The notes beneath the pieces are model-generated. The model searched no databases. It was not told where the DNA came from and saw nothing but the letters and a program-made list of their open reading frames with translations. The position numbers and the translations under genes are program-made. From Roseovarius sp. MMSF_3359 (GTDB lineage: Bacteria > Pseudomonadota > Alphaproteobacteria > Rhodobacterales > Rhodobacteraceae), in the NCBI RefSeq assembly GCF_030733385.1, contig NZ_JASHJC010000005.1, forward strand, positions 124,001 through 188,000: a DNA stretch of 64,000 nt, in the 5' to 3' direction. Position 1 is the first letter of the stretch; the number at the start of each line of letters is the position of its first letter. Below, piece after piece: positions 29,721-40,626 of this stretch.

Positions 29721-32258
29721 TCAGATGACCACATTCACGATCCGGCCGGGGACAACGATGACCTTCTTGGGCTGGGCCCCATCCAGCGCCTTGACCACAG
29801 CATCGGTGGCGAGCGCAGTTTTTTCAACCTCAGCCTCGTCCATATCGGGTGGCACCGCGATCTCGGCGCGGCGTTTGCCGTTGATCTGGATCGGCAAGGT
29901 GATGGATTGATCGACCAGCATCGCCTCGTCCGCCTGCGGCCAGGGGGCGTTCACGATCAGGCCCTCGCCACCCTGATGCGCCCAGATATCTTCGCTGAGG
30001 TGCGGGGTCATGGGCGACATGAGCTGCGCTAGCGTCATGATCGCCTGTTTCTGCGCCGCATGACCCGCCTTGGATTTCGACAGCACGTTGGTGAAGGCAT
30101 AGAGCCGCGCGATGGCCGCGTTGAAGCCGAAACTCTCAACGCCAAGCGTCACGTCGCGGATGGTCTTGTGCATCTCGCGCAGGAGATCCTCGTCGCCCTC
30201 GCCCTTGGTGCCCGCGTCCATCGCGCCAATCCGGTCGCAGAGGTTCCAGACACGGGAAAGATGCTTGAACGCGGCCTCGGCACCGCTCGCCGTCCATTCC
30301 ACATCGCGTTCCGGCGGGCTGTCGCTCAGGACAAACCACCGTGCAGTATCGGCACCATAGGCGCTGATGATATTGACCGGATCAACGACGTTCTTCTTGG
30401 ATTTCGACATCTTGGCCGAAGGGATGATCTCGACCTCGGTCCCATCCACCAGTTTCCCGTCGGTCACATCCTCGGGCAGGTGATAGACCGGGCGGCCGTT
30501 GCCATCGCGGGTCTGGTAGATCTCATGGGTCACCATGCCCTGCGTAAAGAGTGCGTCGAAGGGTTCGATCGCCGTCGACGGCAAGTGGCCGGTGATGTGC
30601 ATCGCGCGGGCGAAGAACCGGCTATAGAGCAAGTGCAGGATCGCGTGTTCGATGCCACCGATATACTGATCGACATTCATCCAGTACTTGGCTTCAGCCA
30701 TCTCGGTCGGCGTCTCGGCCCGGGGCGCGGTGAAACGCGCGAAATACCACGAACTGTCCACGAAGGTGTCCATCGTGTCGGTCTCGCGTTTCGCCGGTTT
30801 TCCGCATTTCGGGCAGGAACAGTCTCGCCATGTGGGGTGGCGGTCCAGCGGGTTGCCGGGAATGTCGAACGTTACATCGTCTGGCAACTCAACCGGTAGG
30901 TTTTCCTTTTTCTCGGGCACCACGCCGCAGTCATCGCAATGCACCACCGGGATCGGACAGCCCCAGTAGCGTTGTCGCGACAGACCCCAATCGCGCAGGC
31001 GGTATTTGACCTGACCAGTACCCAGATCCTTGGCTTCGAACCAGTCGATGGTGGCGTCGATGCCCTCCTGGCTGGTGACTTCTCCGATGTCGGCGAAATG
31101 GTCGATATAGGTGACCTTTTCGGACTTCACCGGAACAAGCGCGTCGTTCTCGACCTCGGTCTCGTCACCGGGCATATAAAAGGCGTTGCGCACGTCGAGG
31201 CCGTATTTGCGGGCAAAATCAAGGTCGCGTTGATCGTGGGCGGGGCAGCCAAAGACCGCACCGGTGCCGTAATCCATCAAGACAAAATTGCCGACCCAGA
31301 CCGGCAATTCGACCTCGGGCCAGACGGGATGTTTGACCGTGATGCCGGTATCCAGGCCCTTCTTCTCGGCCTTTTCCATTGCGGCTTCAGTCGTGTCCAT
31401 CTTGCGGGTTTCCGCGATGAAGGCGGCGAGGTCGGCATTGTTTTCCGCCAGTTCGCGCGACAGCGGATGTTCGGGCGAGATCGCGATAAAGCTCGCGCCG
31501 CGCATCGTGTCGGGGCGGGTCGAATAGCAGACGACCGGATCGCCGCCATCGGTGCGATGGAACGGGATTTCGATGCCGCGGGACTTGCCGATCCAGTTTT
31601 CCTGCATCAGGCGGACCTTGGCAGGCCAGTTGTCGAGCCCATCGAGCGCCTCGAGCAGCTCTTCGGAAAAGTCGCTGATCTTGAAGAACCATTGGGTCAG
31701 CTCACGGCGTTCCACCTCGGCGCCAGAACGCCAGCCCTTGCCGTCAATCACCTGTTCATTGGCCAGCACAGTCATGTCGACCGGATCCCAGTTCACCACC
31801 GCATTCTTGCGATAAACCAAACCTTTTTCCAGGAAATCAAGGAACAGCGCCTGCTGCTGCCCGTAATACTCCGGATCACAGGTGGCGAATTCGCGGGACC
31901 AGTCGATGGAAAGGCCCAGCGGTTTCATCTGCCCACGCATGTCGGCGATGTTGTCATAGGTCCAGGTCTTGGGGTGGCCGCCGATGGCCATCGCAGCATT
32001 CTCCGCAGGCATCCCGAACGCATCCCAGCCCATCGGGTGCAGCACGTTATGACCCGTGGCCATTTTGTAGCGCGCGATCACGTCGCCCATCGTGTAGTTG
32101 CGCACATGGCCCATGTGGATGCGGCCCGAAGGATAAGGAAACATCTCGAGCACATAGTATTTCGGTTTGTCATCCGTGTGGGTGGCGCGGAAGATCCCGG
32201 CCCTGTCCCAGGCCTCTTGCCATTTGGCTTCGATTTCAGCGGCGGAATAGCGCGACAT
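29721..32258 (-). CDS. leuS: Leucyl-tRNA synthetase
   Basis: 845 residues of a class I aminoacyl-tRNA synthetase. HIGH motif as HMGH in [18 protein letters not shown], and KMSKS in [13 protein letters not shown]. The editing domain (CP1) with its threonine-rich region, a zinc-binding CDDCG/CPKCGKP pair and the anticodon-binding and C-terminal domains are all in order. Length is normal. It heads the operon that continues into holA. Confidence 0.97.
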   Translation of the reverse strand: MSRYSAAEIEAKWQEAWDRAGIFRATHTDDKPKYYVLEMFPYPSGRIHMGHVRNYTMGDVIARYKMATGHNVLHPMGWDAFGMPAENAAMAIGGHPKTWTYDNIADMRGQMKPLGLSIDWSREFATCDPEYYGQQQALFLDFLEKGLVYRKNAVVNWDPVDMTVLANEQVIDGKGWRSGAEVERRELTQWFFKISDFSEELLEALDGLDNWPAKVRLMQENWIGKSRGIEIPFHRTDGGDPVVCYSTRPDTMRGASFIAISPEHPLSRELAENNADLAAFIAETRKMDTTEAAMEKAEKKGLDTGITVKHPVWPEVELPVWVGNFVLMDYGTGAVFGCPAHDQRDLDFARKYGLDVRNAFYMPGDETEVENDALVPVKSEKVTYIDHFADIGEVTSQEGIDATIDWFEAKDLGTGQVKYRLRDWGLSRQRYWGCPIPVVHCDDCGVVPEKKENLPVELPDDVTFDIPGNPLDRHPTWRDCSCPKCGKPAKRETDTMDTFVDSSWYFARFTAPRAETPTEMAEAKYWMNVDQYIGGIEHAILHLLYSRFFARAMHITGHLPSTAIEPFDALFTQGMVTHEIYQTRDGNGRPVYHLPEDVTDGKLVDGTEVEIIPSAKMSKSKKNVVDPVNIISAYGADTARWFVLSDSPPERDVEWTASGAEAAFKHLSRVWNLCDRIGAMDAGTKGEGDEDLLREMHKTIRDVTLGVESFGFNAAIARLYAFTNVLSKSKAGHAAQKQAIMTLAQLMSPMTPHLSEDIWAHQGGEGLIVNAPWPQADEAMLVDQSITLPIQINGKRRAEIAVPPDMDEAEVEKTALATDAVVKALDGAQPKKVIVVPGRIVNVVI

Positions 32259-32407
32259 CGGCGTCGGCTCCTCTGGTCATCTCGTTGGTCCAGAGCGTGA
32301 TAGGCGCATGGGCGGGCATGGTCCAGTGATAAGCGCAAAAACCGGGCCTTTGCAGGCTGCGGTGGGCCGCATATAACCGTGTCAGGGGCAGGCAGGCGAC
32401 AAAACAG

Positions 32408-33661
32408 ATGAAAATCCTCTTCATCCACCAGAATTTTCCGGGTCAGTACAAGCATCTCGCGCCGCTATTGGCCTCGAAGGGGCATCAATGTGTGGCGCTG
32501 ACGTTGCGCGTGGAGGAGCCCGTGACATGGAACGGCGTGCGGGTTCTGCCCTACAAGCTGCCGGATCGGTCGGGGCAGAACGTGCATCCCTGGATCCTCG
32601 ATCTGGACAGCAAGGTGACACGGGCCGAAGCCTGCTATCGCGCGGCGGTGAAGATGAAGGAGGCAGGGTTCACGCCCGGCCTGATCCTGGCGCATCCGGG
32701 TTGGGGCGAAGCGATGTTTCTGCGCGATGTCTGGCCCGATGCGCGGATGGGGCTTTATTGCGAGCTTTTTCATCATGCGAAATACCCGCATCTGAATTTC
32801 GATCCCGAATTCGACAAGGCCAATCCGGCGACGGAAGTGCTGCGGATGCGGCTGAAGAACCTCAACAACCATCTGCATTTTCCCCATGCCGAGGCGGGCA
32901 TCAGCCCGACGCAGTTTCAGGCGGGGACTTTCCCTGCCGAGTTTCGCGACCGTATCACCGTGAGCCATGACGGGATCGACACCAAGACGGCGGTACCGGA
33001 CCCCGATGCGCGGCTGCAGATCGAGGGGGTGTGCGATGTGACGCGGGACGATGAGGTTATCACCTTCGTCAATCGCAACCTGGAACCCTATCGCGGCTAT
33101 CATGTTTTCATGCGTGCGCTGCCGCGGCTCCTGAAGGAGAGACCGAATGCGCAGATCCTGATCGTCGGTGGCGATGAGGTCAGTTATGGCGCGCGACCCG
33201 AGCCGGGCAAGACCTGGAAGCAGATTTTCATCGACGAGGTCCGGGGGCAGATACCGGATGCGGATTGGGCGCGTGTGAGATTTCTAGGACGCATTCCCTA
33301 TGACCAGTTTATTCGGCTGCTGCAGGTCAGCCGCGTGCATGTCTATTTGACCTATCCGTTCGTGCTGAGCTGGAGCCTTTTGGAGGCGATGAGCTGCGAG
33401 GCGGCAATCGTTGCCAGCGACACGGCGCCGGTGCGCGAGGTGATTGCCCATGACGAGACTGGCAAGCTTGTTGACTTCTTCGACGGCGACGGTTTGGTGA
33501 CCGAGATCTGCGCGCTTCTGGAGGATGAGGCGGCGCGAGGCCGGTTGGGGGCTGCCGCGCGGACGCTGGCCCGTGAGCGGTTTGACCTGGCATCAATCTG
33601 CTTGCCGCGACAGTTGGAATGGGTCTCAGCCGTCATGGAGACCGACCTGATACCACATTGA
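32408..33661 (+). CDS. GT4-family glycosyltransferase
   Basis: 417 residues with a GT-B fold. N-terminal KILFIHQNFPGQYKHLAPLL; C-terminal nucleotide-sugar site with SWSLLEAMSCEAAIVASDTAPVREVI (the E-x7-E type motif). It probably transfers a sugar to an envelope polysaccharide or lipid. No polysaccharide cluster surrounds it, though Kdo/lipid A genes lie just downstream. It diverges from leuS. Confidence 0.88.
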   Translation: MKILFIHQNFPGQYKHLAPLLASKGHQCVALTLRVEEPVTWNGVRVLPYKLPDRSGQNVHPWILDLDSKVTRAEACYRAAVKMKEAGFTPGLILAHPGWGEAMFLRDVWPDARMGLYCELFHHAKYPHLNFDPEFDKANPATEVLRMRLKNLNNHLHFPHAEAGISPTQFQAGTFPAEFRDRITVSHDGIDTKTAVPDPDARLQIEGVCDVTRDDEVITFVNRNLEPYRGYHVFMRALPRLLKERPNAQILIVGGDEVSYGARPEPGKTWKQIFIDEVRGQIPDADWARVRFLGRIPYDQFIRLLQVSRVHVYLTYPFVLSWSLLEAMSCEAAIVASDTAPVREVIAHDETGKLVDFFDGDGLVTEICALLEDEAARGRLGAAARTLARERFDLASICLPRQLEWVSAVMETDLIPH

Positions 33662-33756
33662 GTGCGCATGCGCGCACGCCGAGTATCTCGTCAATCGCCT
33701 CCGGCTCTTTCCTCGGGGTCTGTTTGACCCAGGTGACGCCCCAATTCAGCCGGAGT

Positions 33757-33777
33757 ACCGTTACGCGCGGTAACGGT
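33757..33777. terminator. 8-bp inverted repeat between converging genes
   Basis: ACCGTTAC (33757-33764) pairs with GTAACGGT (33770-33777). It overlaps the stop of the amidotransferase gene. No T-run; possible bidirectional terminator. Confidence 0.35.
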
Positions 33778-34501
33778 CCACGAAGTTCCGAAGTACGATT
33801 TCGGGGGCATGCACGTCTGCGGCGGCACACATCTCGATCAGTTCTTCAGCGGCCTCGGGGGGGAAATACCCCTGGTGCTTGTAGATCAGGATACGGGTCT
33901 TGAAGCCATCGCCATCGGCTTCGGGATGAAACTGCGTGGCATAGACGTTCTGGCCATGGCGGACCATCTGGTAGGGACATGTCGGCGAGCTCACCAGGTG
34001 GGTACATCCATCCGGCAGGGATTGCATCGCCTCCTTGTGCCCGACAAAGGCCTGAAACTGCTCTGGTACGCCTTCAAGAAGTGGCTCCCCCTGGCCATCG
34101 GGTGTGATTTCGCAATCGGACGTGCCGACCGGTTCGCTAAAGGCCGCTTTGCTCACGTCGCCGCCAAGATGTTTGCCAAGGATACCGATCCCGTAGCAAC
34201 AGCCAAGGAAGGGGAAATCGCGGGTGGTGACCTCGGGCATCAACGACATCACCGCCGCTTCGATCCGCGCCTCAACCTCGGATTTCTGTTCCGGCGCGTC
34301 GCTCACGCAACCGGGGCCGCCGCCGACGATGATACCTGCGAAATCGTCGAGCCGCAGGTCCGCGGGCAAGGGCGATTGATCCAGCCGGATGCGCAAGGTT
34401 TCCTCCGCGGTAAGGCCGCCTTTGCGCAGGATGGCCGCATATTCGTCATCAGCGGCTTCGGTTTCGGGGCGCAACTGGAGGATCAGGAAGGGTTTGGGCA
34501 T
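33761..34501 (-). CDS. Class I glutamine amidotransferase-like protein
   Basis: 246 residues. Catalytic Cys in FPFLGCCYGIGILGKHLGG, His and Glu in ATQFHPEADGDGF, and IIVGGGPGCVSD for the oxyanion region. It resembles stand-alone GMP synthase-like GATase domains that hydrolyse glutamine or gamma-glutamyl amides. The ATG at 34501 is preferred; an in-frame ATG nine codons upstream (34528) is possible. No acceptor-domain partner is adjacent. Confidence 0.85.
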   Translation of the reverse strand: MPKPFLILQLRPETEAADDEYAAILRKGGLTAEETLRIRLDQSPLPADLRLDDFAGIIVGGGPGCVSDAPEQKSEVEARIEAAVMSLMPEVTTRDFPFLGCCYGIGILGKHLGGDVSKAAFSEPVGTSDCEITPDGQGEPLLEGVPEQFQAFVGHKEAMQSLPDGCTHLVSSPTCPYQMVRHGQNVYATQFHPEADGDGFKTRILIYKHQGYFPPEAAEELIEMCAAADVHAPEIVLRNFVDRYRA

Positions 34502-34747
34502 GGGTTTCTTTCGACAGATGATCGGCATTGGTTGCCCCTTTCCGACCTTGTCGTCAAGGCGCCTGCCCGCGCCCCGAGTGCTGACCGTTGCTTGACCCCG
34601 CCCGACAATCGAATACCCTGCGCGTCAATTCATACCTCGCAAGGGCCATCCGATGAACCGACGCCTTTCCCCGATCCCTGATCGAGAGCGCGTCAACCCA
34701 GCCCGGAGCCCTTGCCGCCATTTTGAAATATTGGGGTAATCTGACAC

Positions 34748-35968
34748 ATGGGGCGTTCTCTGAGCCTGGCTGCCTATCTGGCTTATGCGCGCGGGACGCC
34801 CCGGGAAGGTGTGCCGCCATCGCTTCCCCGTCCAGCTGGCGAACTCGTCTGGGGCCACGCCGCGGATGCCAGCCGTGCGGATGCGCTGTTGCAACTGGCC
34901 GAGCGGCTGGTTCAGCAACGGCCCGGGATCACGATGCTTTTGACCAGCGCGGAAGAGCTGCACCGAGACAGCCCCGCAGGAGAGGACGTGATCTGGCAAA
35001 CGGTGCCCGAGGACTCAGTTGCGGCGGCCGAGGTTTTCCTTGATCATTGGGCGCCTGACCTTTGCCTGTGGACCGGTGGCAACCTGCTGCCTGCGCTGAT
35101 CAGTGGCGCCGATACGCGCAACATCCCGCTCTATCTGATCGACGCGGATGAATCCCTGCTGATCCGACCCGGGTGGCGTTGGTTCCCCGATCTACCAAAG
35201 GCGCTGTTTTCCCGGTTCTCGGCGATCATGGCGCGCTCGGCCAATGCCGCGCGGGAGTTGCGCCGCATCGGGACCGGCGATACCGAGGTGACGGTGACCG
35301 GTCCGTTTCTCGAAGGGGCGGTGGCCTTGCCCTATGACCAGTCGGATCATGACGAGCTGTCAAACCTACTGCGGGGACGGCATGTGTGGCTGGCGGCGAT
35401 GGCGCAGGTCGATGAGTTGCGCACAATTCTCGAAGCCCACAAGAGCGTCAGCAAACTTGCCCATCGCGCCCTCCTGGTGATCGTACCCGACGACATTACC
35501 GAGGGCGACGCATTCCGAAAGATACTGGCCGATGGCGGCTGGCGCCATGCGATCTGGTCCGAGGGGGATCTGCCGGAAGAGGCGACGCAGGTGTTGCTGG
35601 CGGATACGCGCAATGAGCTTGGGTTGTGGTATCTCCTGGCATCGGTCACCTTCATGGGCAGCTCGCTTGCCATGGGCCAGGTCGGCCGCGATCCGAATGA
35701 ACCTGCCGCCCATGGATCTGCGATCCTCTACGGGCCGAATGTCAGCCGCTATGTGACGGGCTATACGCGCTATGCCGAGGCCGGGGCCGCCTGCCTGGTG
35801 CGCGATGCGGTCTCAATGGCAACCGCCGTGGAGCGGCTGATCGCGCCGGATCAATCTGCGGAAATGGCTCATGCCGCGTGGGATGTGGCCTCGGAAGGGG
35901 CCGAGGTCATGGACCGCATTCTCGACCTGGTGCAGGACACCCTGGACGTTGTGGACAGCCGACCATGA
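34748..35968 (+). CDS. waaA: 3-deoxy-D-manno-octulosonic acid (Kdo) transferase
   Basis: 406 residues of the GT30 family, which adds Kdo to lipid IVA on the inner membrane's cytoplasmic face. Landmarks: [11 protein letters not shown] at the N-terminus, [11 protein letters not shown], and [20 protein letters not shown] with [15 protein letters not shown] near the C-terminus. It overlaps lpxK by ATGA, and the shared lipid A pathway supports both calls. Confidence 0.88.
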   Translation: MGRSLSLAAYLAYARGTPREGVPPSLPRPAGELVWGHAADASRADALLQLAERLVQQRPGITMLLTSAEELHRDSPAGEDVIWQTVPEDSVAAAEVFLDHWAPDLCLWTGGNLLPALISGADTRNIPLYLIDADESLLIRPGWRWFPDLPKALFSRFSAIMARSANAARELRRIGTGDTEVTVTGPFLEGAVALPYDQSDHDELSNLLRGRHVWLAAMAQVDELRTILEAHKSVSKLAHRALLVIVPDDITEGDAFRKILADGGWRHAIWSEGDLPEEATQVLLADTRNELGLWYLLASVTFMGSSLAMGQVGRDPNEPAAHGSAILYGPNVSRYVTGYTRYAEAGAACLVRDAVSMATAVERLIAPDQSAEMAHAAWDVASEGAEVMDRILDLVQDTLDVVDSRP

Positions 35969-36966
35969 AGCCTCCACTTTTTTGGTACACCACGCCTGAT
36001 CGCCGGTCGATTGCCGCCAGGCTTCTCTCGCCGCTCGGGGCGCTCTATGGGCGGGCAACGGCGCGACGACTTGCCCGGGATGATGGCGTCCGACCCGGCT
36101 CCCCGGTCATCTGCATCGGTAACCTGAATGCGGGCGGGACCGGCAAGACACCGACGGTGATTGCCCTCGTACAGCACCTGCAGTCCATGGGCGTGGTACC
36201 GCATGTCATCTCCCGCGGGCATGGGGGGTCGTTGTCGGGTCCGGTCAGCGTCGATCCGAAATCCCATGGCCCGGATCAGGTCGGGGACGAACCCCTCCTG
36301 ATCGCTGCTTTCGCGCCGGTCTGGGTCTCTCGGGACCGCGCGGCAGGGGCTGCGGCGGCCAAGGCCGCAGGGGCCGAGGTGATCGTGATGGATGACGGGT
36401 TCCAAAATCCATCGCTGGTCAAGGATCTCTCGATCGTGGTTGTCGATGCGAAAAAGGGATTTGGAAACGGCCTCTGCCTGCCTGCGGGCCCGTTGCGCGA
36501 ACCTGTCGGGGCGGGCCTGGCACGGGCTGATCTGTTGTTGTCCATCGGGCCAGAGGCGGCGCAGAAAAACTTCGCGGAGCTTTGGCGCGGGCAGATTGAC
36601 GTGCCGCTTGTCAGGGGCCATCTGGCACCGCTTGAGACCGGCATGGATTGGCAGGACACGCCGTTTCTGGCCTTTGCCGGGATCGGTCATCCCGAGAAAT
36701 TTTTTGCCACTTTAAAGTCACTCGGGGCGACACTGCTTGTTACCGAGGCCCTGGACGATCATCAACCGCTTACACCGGCCCTCATGGCGCGGCTGGAAAA
36801 CGACGCGCGGCAGGTGGGTGCGCAATTGGTCACCACTGAAAAAGACGCGGTCCGATTGCCGCCCGAGTTCCGTCAGAAGGTCATTACCTTGCCGGTACGT
36901 CTTGAGGTGGAAGATTGGGGACCAATTGACACGGCACTGAAGACGGCGGGTGTAATGGACACCTGA
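35965..36966 (+). CDS. lpxK: Tetraacyldisaccharide 4'-kinase
   Basis: 333 residues. Inner-membrane-associated P-loop kinase that phosphorylates the lipid A disaccharide at position 4'. Walker [28 protein letters not shown], and the [12 protein letters not shown] motif with its catalytic Asp pair are clear. The start overlaps the waaA stop (35965-35968). Length matches the family. Confidence 0.95.
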   Translation: MKPPLFWYTTPDRRSIAARLLSPLGALYGRATARRLARDDGVRPGSPVICIGNLNAGGTGKTPTVIALVQHLQSMGVVPHVISRGHGGSLSGPVSVDPKSHGPDQVGDEPLLIAAFAPVWVSRDRAAGAAAAKAAGAEVIVMDDGFQNPSLVKDLSIVVVDAKKGFGNGLCLPAGPLREPVGAGLARADLLLSIGPEAAQKNFAELWRGQIDVPLVRGHLAPLETGMDWQDTPFLAFAGIGHPEKFFATLKSLGATLLVTEALDDHQPLTPALMARLENDARQVGAQLVTTEKDAVRLPPEFRQKVITLPVRLEVEDWGPIDTALKTAGVMDT

Positions 36967-37119
36967 ATTGCCGAGACCAAGGACGATCCAACGGCAATGA
37001 GGCTGCATCAGGCGGCCAACAAATCCCGCCTTTGGATGTTTTGATTTTGGACAAAGGTCATGCCGAGCGGTCTCTGCATGTGACCGTTTCGCCCTGGGGT
37101 CGTCCGACCCAAACAACAG

Positions 37120-37140
37120 GTCCCGGATCAAGTCCGGGAC
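37120..37140. repeat. REP-like palindrome (GTCCCGGATCAAGTCCGGGAC)
   Basis: Eight-base arms around a 5-base loop in the 186-base gap between converging lpxK and the CoA-transferase. A second small hairpin (GGGTCG/CGACCC, 37097-37110) precedes it. The sequence type recurs between genes in many alphaproteobacterial genomes, from memory; one copy was noticed in this window. Confidence 0.55.
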
Positions 37141-37152
37141 GGCAGCGGTGTT

Positions 37153-38265
37153 CTAATTGTCCTGCCCCAGCTTCGGTGACGCCCGCTCCAAGGCCAGTTC
37201 CGCGCCCGAGAAACGGAAAGGCGAACGAACGCCCGGTACGCCATCCGGTGCAACCTGCATGCGCCGCGCCTTGACCTGCGGGTCGTCGAATACCTCATCC
37301 ATATGGTTGATCGGCCCTGCAGGGACCCCTTGATCTTCGCAAGCGGCCAACAGGTCCGCCTTGGACACGGCAGAGGTCTTTTCGGTCAGGAGTTCGGTGA
37401 GGCGAATGCGGTGTGTCACCCGGTCGGCATTGGTCGCGTAATCCGGGTTCTCCGACAGCTCGACCAGGTCCAGAAGGCCGCAAAACCGCTGGAACTGCCG
37501 GTCATTACCGACGGCGACGATGATATGCCCGTCGGCGCAATCAAACACCTGATAGGGCGACAGGTTGGGGTGATAGTTTCCCATCCGCGTCGGCGCCTTT
37601 CCGGTGGAGAGGTAATTCATCGCCTGATTGGCCGTGACCGCCACGGCCACGTCGAGCAGCGCCATGTCGATATGCTGGCCCTTGCCGGTGGCGTGGCGCT
37701 GATGCAGGGCGGCGAGGATCGCGGTGCTGGCATAGACGCCGGTAAAGACATCCGTGGTGGCCACACCGGCCTTCTGCGGCTGGCTTGACGGATCGCCGGT
37801 GATCGACATCAGGCCCGACATGCCCTGGATGATGAAATCATAGCCCGCGCGATGCGCGTAAGGTCCGTCTTGTCCAAAACCGGTGATCGAGCAATAGATC
37901 AGGCCGGGGTTGATCTCGGACAGGCTGTCATAGTCGAGCCCGTATTTCGTCAGGCCGCCCACCTTGAAATTCTCGATCAGGATATCCGCATCACGCACCA
38001 GATCGCGCACGGCCGCCTGGCCCTCGGGAGTGCGGAAATCAGCGGTAACGCTGGCTTTACCCCGGTTGCAGCAATGGAAATAGGCCGCGGAATGATCGTC
38101 GCCGCGGTCGATGAAGGGGGGACCCCATTTGCGGGTATCGTCGCCTTCGGGGCTTTCGACCTTGATGACCTCGGCCCCGAGATCGGCCAGCATCTGCCCG
38201 GTCCAGGGACCGGCCAGAATACGTGCAAGCTCAACAACCTTCAGGCCGGCAAGTGGCGCAGACAT
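37153..38265 (-). CDS. CaiB/BaiF-family (class III) CoA-transferase
   Basis: 370 residues. Starts PLAGLKVVELARILAGPWT, with ADLGAEVIKVESPEGDDTR (CoA-binding region), and the catalytic Asp in GVATTDVFTGVYAS (about residue 170). These enzymes transfer CoA between carboxylic acids via an aspartyl-CoA intermediate. The substrate pair is not evident. Its ATG shares one base with the stop of the DsbA-like gene upstream, so they are co-transcribed despite unrelated roles. Confidence 0.9.
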   Translation of the reverse strand: MSAPLAGLKVVELARILAGPWTGQMLADLGAEVIKVESPEGDDTRKWGPPFIDRGDDHSAAYFHCCNRGKASVTADFRTPEGQAAVRDLVRDADILIENFKVGGLTKYGLDYDSLSEINPGLIYCSITGFGQDGPYAHRAGYDFIIQGMSGLMSITGDPSSQPQKAGVATTDVFTGVYASTAILAALHQRHATGKGQHIDMALLDVAVAVTANQAMNYLSTGKAPTRMGNYHPNLSPYQVFDCADGHIIVAVGNDRQFQRFCGLLDLVELSENPDYATNADRVTHRIRLTELLTEKTSAVSKADLLAACEDQGVPAGPINHMDEVFDDPQVKARRMQVAPDGVPGVRSPFRFSGAELALERASPKLGQDN

Positions 38266-38924
38266 TACTCGGCCAGCTTCTCTTCGATGACATTCTTGAG
38301 GTCGCCATAGCTCATGTTCGAGTATTTCTGCTCGTTGATGATGAGTGTCGGCGTGGAATCCACCCCGTGCGCACTGGCGTTCTGCTGATACCAGGCCACG
38401 AGAACCTTGGACCTTTCTTCGTCGTTCAGGCAGGCCTGGATCTGATCTTCGCCCAGCCCGGCCACCTTCCCGATCTTGGTCAGGTTGTCAAAAATCTGCT
38501 GGCGCGATGCACCGCGTTCGGCCCACTGGCTTTGCCGGTTATAGATCATGTCGGCGATGCCGAAGAACCGGTCCGGCCCGGCACAGCGCGCCAGTTGCGA
38601 AGCGGCAACGCCAAGCGGATCGAAATAGACATCGCGATAGATGAAATGCACCTTGCCCGTGTCGATGTAATCTGCCTTCAACTGCTTGAAGGGCCCCTTG
38701 TGAAAGGTGGCGCAATGCGGGCAGGTAAACGAGGCGTATTCGATCACCGTGACCTTGGCGTCCTCGGGCCCCATGGTCATTTCAACGACGGACGACGTGT
38801 CGATATCCGCCGCCTGCGCGGCGTCACCCGGCCCGGTGCCGGAACTTGTGGTCCAGTATGTGGCACCCGCCGCGATGGCAAGGCCAACAGCTCCGATTAG
38901 TATCAGTCGATTCATCTGGCTCAC
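38265..38924 (-). CDS. DsbA-family periplasmic thiol:disulfide protein
   Basis: 219 residues with an N-terminal membrane/signal segment (about residues 6-25), then a thioredoxin fold with the CPHC active site in YASFTCPHCATFHKG and cis-Pro in VDSTPTLIIN. The EYASFTCPHC type matches the DsbA-like/BdbD group of alphaproteobacteria. It oxidises or isomerises exported proteins. It lies between the DUF721 gene and the CoA-transferase in one operon. Confidence 0.9.
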   Translation of the reverse strand: MSQMNRLILIGAVGLAIAAGATYWTTSSGTGPGDAAQAADIDTSSVVEMTMGPEDAKVTVIEYASFTCPHCATFHKGPFKQLKADYIDTGKVHFIYRDVYFDPLGVAASQLARCAGPDRFFGIADMIYNRQSQWAERGASRQQIFDNLTKIGKVAGLGEDQIQACLNDEERSKVLVAWYQQNASAHGVDSTPTLIINEQKYSNMSYGDLKNVIEEKLAE

Positions 38925-38933
38925 CTCCGGTGA

Positions 38934-39443
38934 TCACTGTTTGGGTTTGGATAGGATGTTCTGACCCAGGGCTTCAAGGGCAGATCGCAGCGACATATCG
39001 TCTATTGGTGCGGTCAGGTCTGCCGCCGCCTTCCGCGCCGCAGGATCCGCGGGCGTGGATGGCTGCTTGGTCGGGCGGTGGTCGAAGCTGACCTTGCCAT
39101 CGGCAAAACCGGTTGGCGCGGTCTGGGTGATGCGAATACGCGAAATGGCGTTGTAGCCATAAACCGCGTTCACCTTCTCGCGCAGCTTTTCCTTCTGCAT
39201 TTCAAGCATCGGTGCCTGCGCGCCCGTGGTCAGCACCGTCAGCGCCGCACCCAGTCCCTGCCTACCATAGCTGACTTCGACAGGGCGGGCGATGGCGGCG
39301 ATATCAGCCCCCACGATTTCGGCCCAATGGGTCAACACGCGCGATTCCGAAAAGCCGCGGCTTTCCGATGCGCGCCGGATGCGCTTTTTGAGCAACGACG
39401 AGGTGCGGGTGAACCCGCGCGTCGTAGCCGTGCGCTCTGTCAT
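38934..39443 (-). CDS. DUF721 (DciA-like) protein
   Basis: 169 residues. The DUF721 core (THWAEIVGADIAAIARPVEV and LEMQKEKLREKVNAVYG) occupies the N-terminal 110 residues, followed by a Pro/Ala-rich linker. DUF721 includes DciA, a replicative helicase loader of bacteria lacking DnaC, so a replication role is plausible but not proven for this branch. Position 10 bases from dsbA and divergent from mutY is usual in Rhodobacterales. Confidence 0.85.
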   Translation of the reverse strand: MTERTATTRGFTRTSSLLKKRIRRASESRGFSESRVLTHWAEIVGADIAAIARPVEVSYGRQGLGAALTVLTTGAQAPMLEMQKEKLREKVNAVYGYNAISRIRITQTAPTGFADGKVSFDHRPTKQPSTPADPAARKAAADLTAPIDDMSLRSALEALGQNILSKPKQ

Positions 39444-39523
39444 GGGTGACCTCCTGTACTCATGCCCTAATTTAAGGCATGTGACGGGGCATACCAGCCC
39501 CTAAACTCGCGCAAGGATAACGA

Positions 39524-40588
39524 ATGTGTGAAGCTGCCAAGGCCGATGATCTGCTGCGATGGTATGACCGCCATGCCCGCGTCATGCCCTGGCGTGTCGG
39601 TCCCGCGGCGCGGGCCGAGGGCGTATTGCCTGACCCGTATCGCGTCTGGCTCTCCGAGGTGATGTTGCAGCAAACCACCGTCGCAACGGTCAAAGCCTAT
39701 TTCGAACGCTTCACCGCCCGGTGGCCCACGGTCATGGATCTGGCCTCGGCGGAGGATGGCGACGTCATGGGGGAATGGGCGGGGTTGGGCTATTACGCCC
39801 GCGCGCGCAACCTGTTGAAATGCGCGCGGGTCGTGGCGGACGACTTCGGCGGGGTCTTTCCAGATACACGCGACGCCTTGCTGGCGCTGCCCGGCATCGG
39901 CCCCTACACGGCATCGGCGATATCGGCCATCGCCTTTGACCGGCCGGAAACAGTGGTGGATGGCAATGTTGAGCGGGTCATGGCGCGGGTCTTTGACGTG
40001 CACACCCCGCTTCCTACCGCCAAGCCGGAGTTGACCGAGCGCGCAGCAGCCCTCACCCCCGCAACGCGGCCCGGTGACTACGCCCAGGCGGTGATGGACC
40101 TTGGAGCGACGATCTGCACCCCGCGTTCACCGGCCTGCGGGATCTGCCCTTGGCGCACTCCGTGCAAAGCCCGTGTCGCGGGAAGCCAAGCCGACCTGCC
40201 CCGAAAGCTGCCGAAGAAAGCCAAGCCGACGCGCGTGGGCATCGCCTATGTGGTGCAGCGTGAAGATGGGGCATGGCTTCTGGAACGTCGGCCTGACAAG
40301 GGGCTTCTGGGCGGAATGCTCGGCTGGCCCGGCAGCGAATGGTCGGTGGACGCGCCCGCCCTCGCACCACCGTTGGAGGCCGAGTGGCAGATATTGTCCG
40401 AAGAGGCGCGGCACACCTTCACGCATTTTCACCTCCGCCTACGAATCGCCGTCGCCCGCGTGGATGACCTCACGGACCCGCCAATCGGTCGCTTTTTGCC
40501 CGCCGCAGCATTCAAACCCTCGGAGTTACCCACCGTCATGCGCAAGGTTTTCGATCTTGCCCGTGTCGCAGTCGAAGATTTGGGCTAA
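39524..40588 (+). CDS. mutY: A/G-specific adenine DNA glycosylase
   Basis: 354 residues. Removes A mispaired with 8-oxoG. N-terminal MPWR and SEVMLQQTTVATVKAYFERF, helix-hairpin-helix LLALPGIGPYTASAIS with the catalytic Asp in VDGNVERVMAR, iron-sulfur cysteines in CTPRSPACGICPWRTPC, and a C-terminal NUDIX-like 8-oxoG recognition domain. The ATG has AAGGA upstream. It diverges from DUF721. Confidence 0.96.
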   Translation: MCEAAKADDLLRWYDRHARVMPWRVGPAARAEGVLPDPYRVWLSEVMLQQTTVATVKAYFERFTARWPTVMDLASAEDGDVMGEWAGLGYYARARNLLKCARVVADDFGGVFPDTRDALLALPGIGPYTASAISAIAFDRPETVVDGNVERVMARVFDVHTPLPTAKPELTERAAALTPATRPGDYAQAVMDLGATICTPRSPACGICPWRTPCKARVAGSQADLPRKLPKKAKPTRVGIAYVVQREDGAWLLERRPDKGLLGGMLGWPGSEWSVDAPALAPPLEAEWQILSEEARHTFTHFHLRLRIAVARVDDLTDPPIGRFLPAAAFKPSELPTVMRKVFDLARVAVEDLG

Positions 40589-40626
40589 ACTCTGCCGCAA
40601 CAGAACACCCCTGTCGGAGCCACCCG

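Noticed and set aside
30939..32300. A 453-codon open frame opposite leuS
   Set aside because: Shadow of leuS, which has all synthetase motifs in the other strand.
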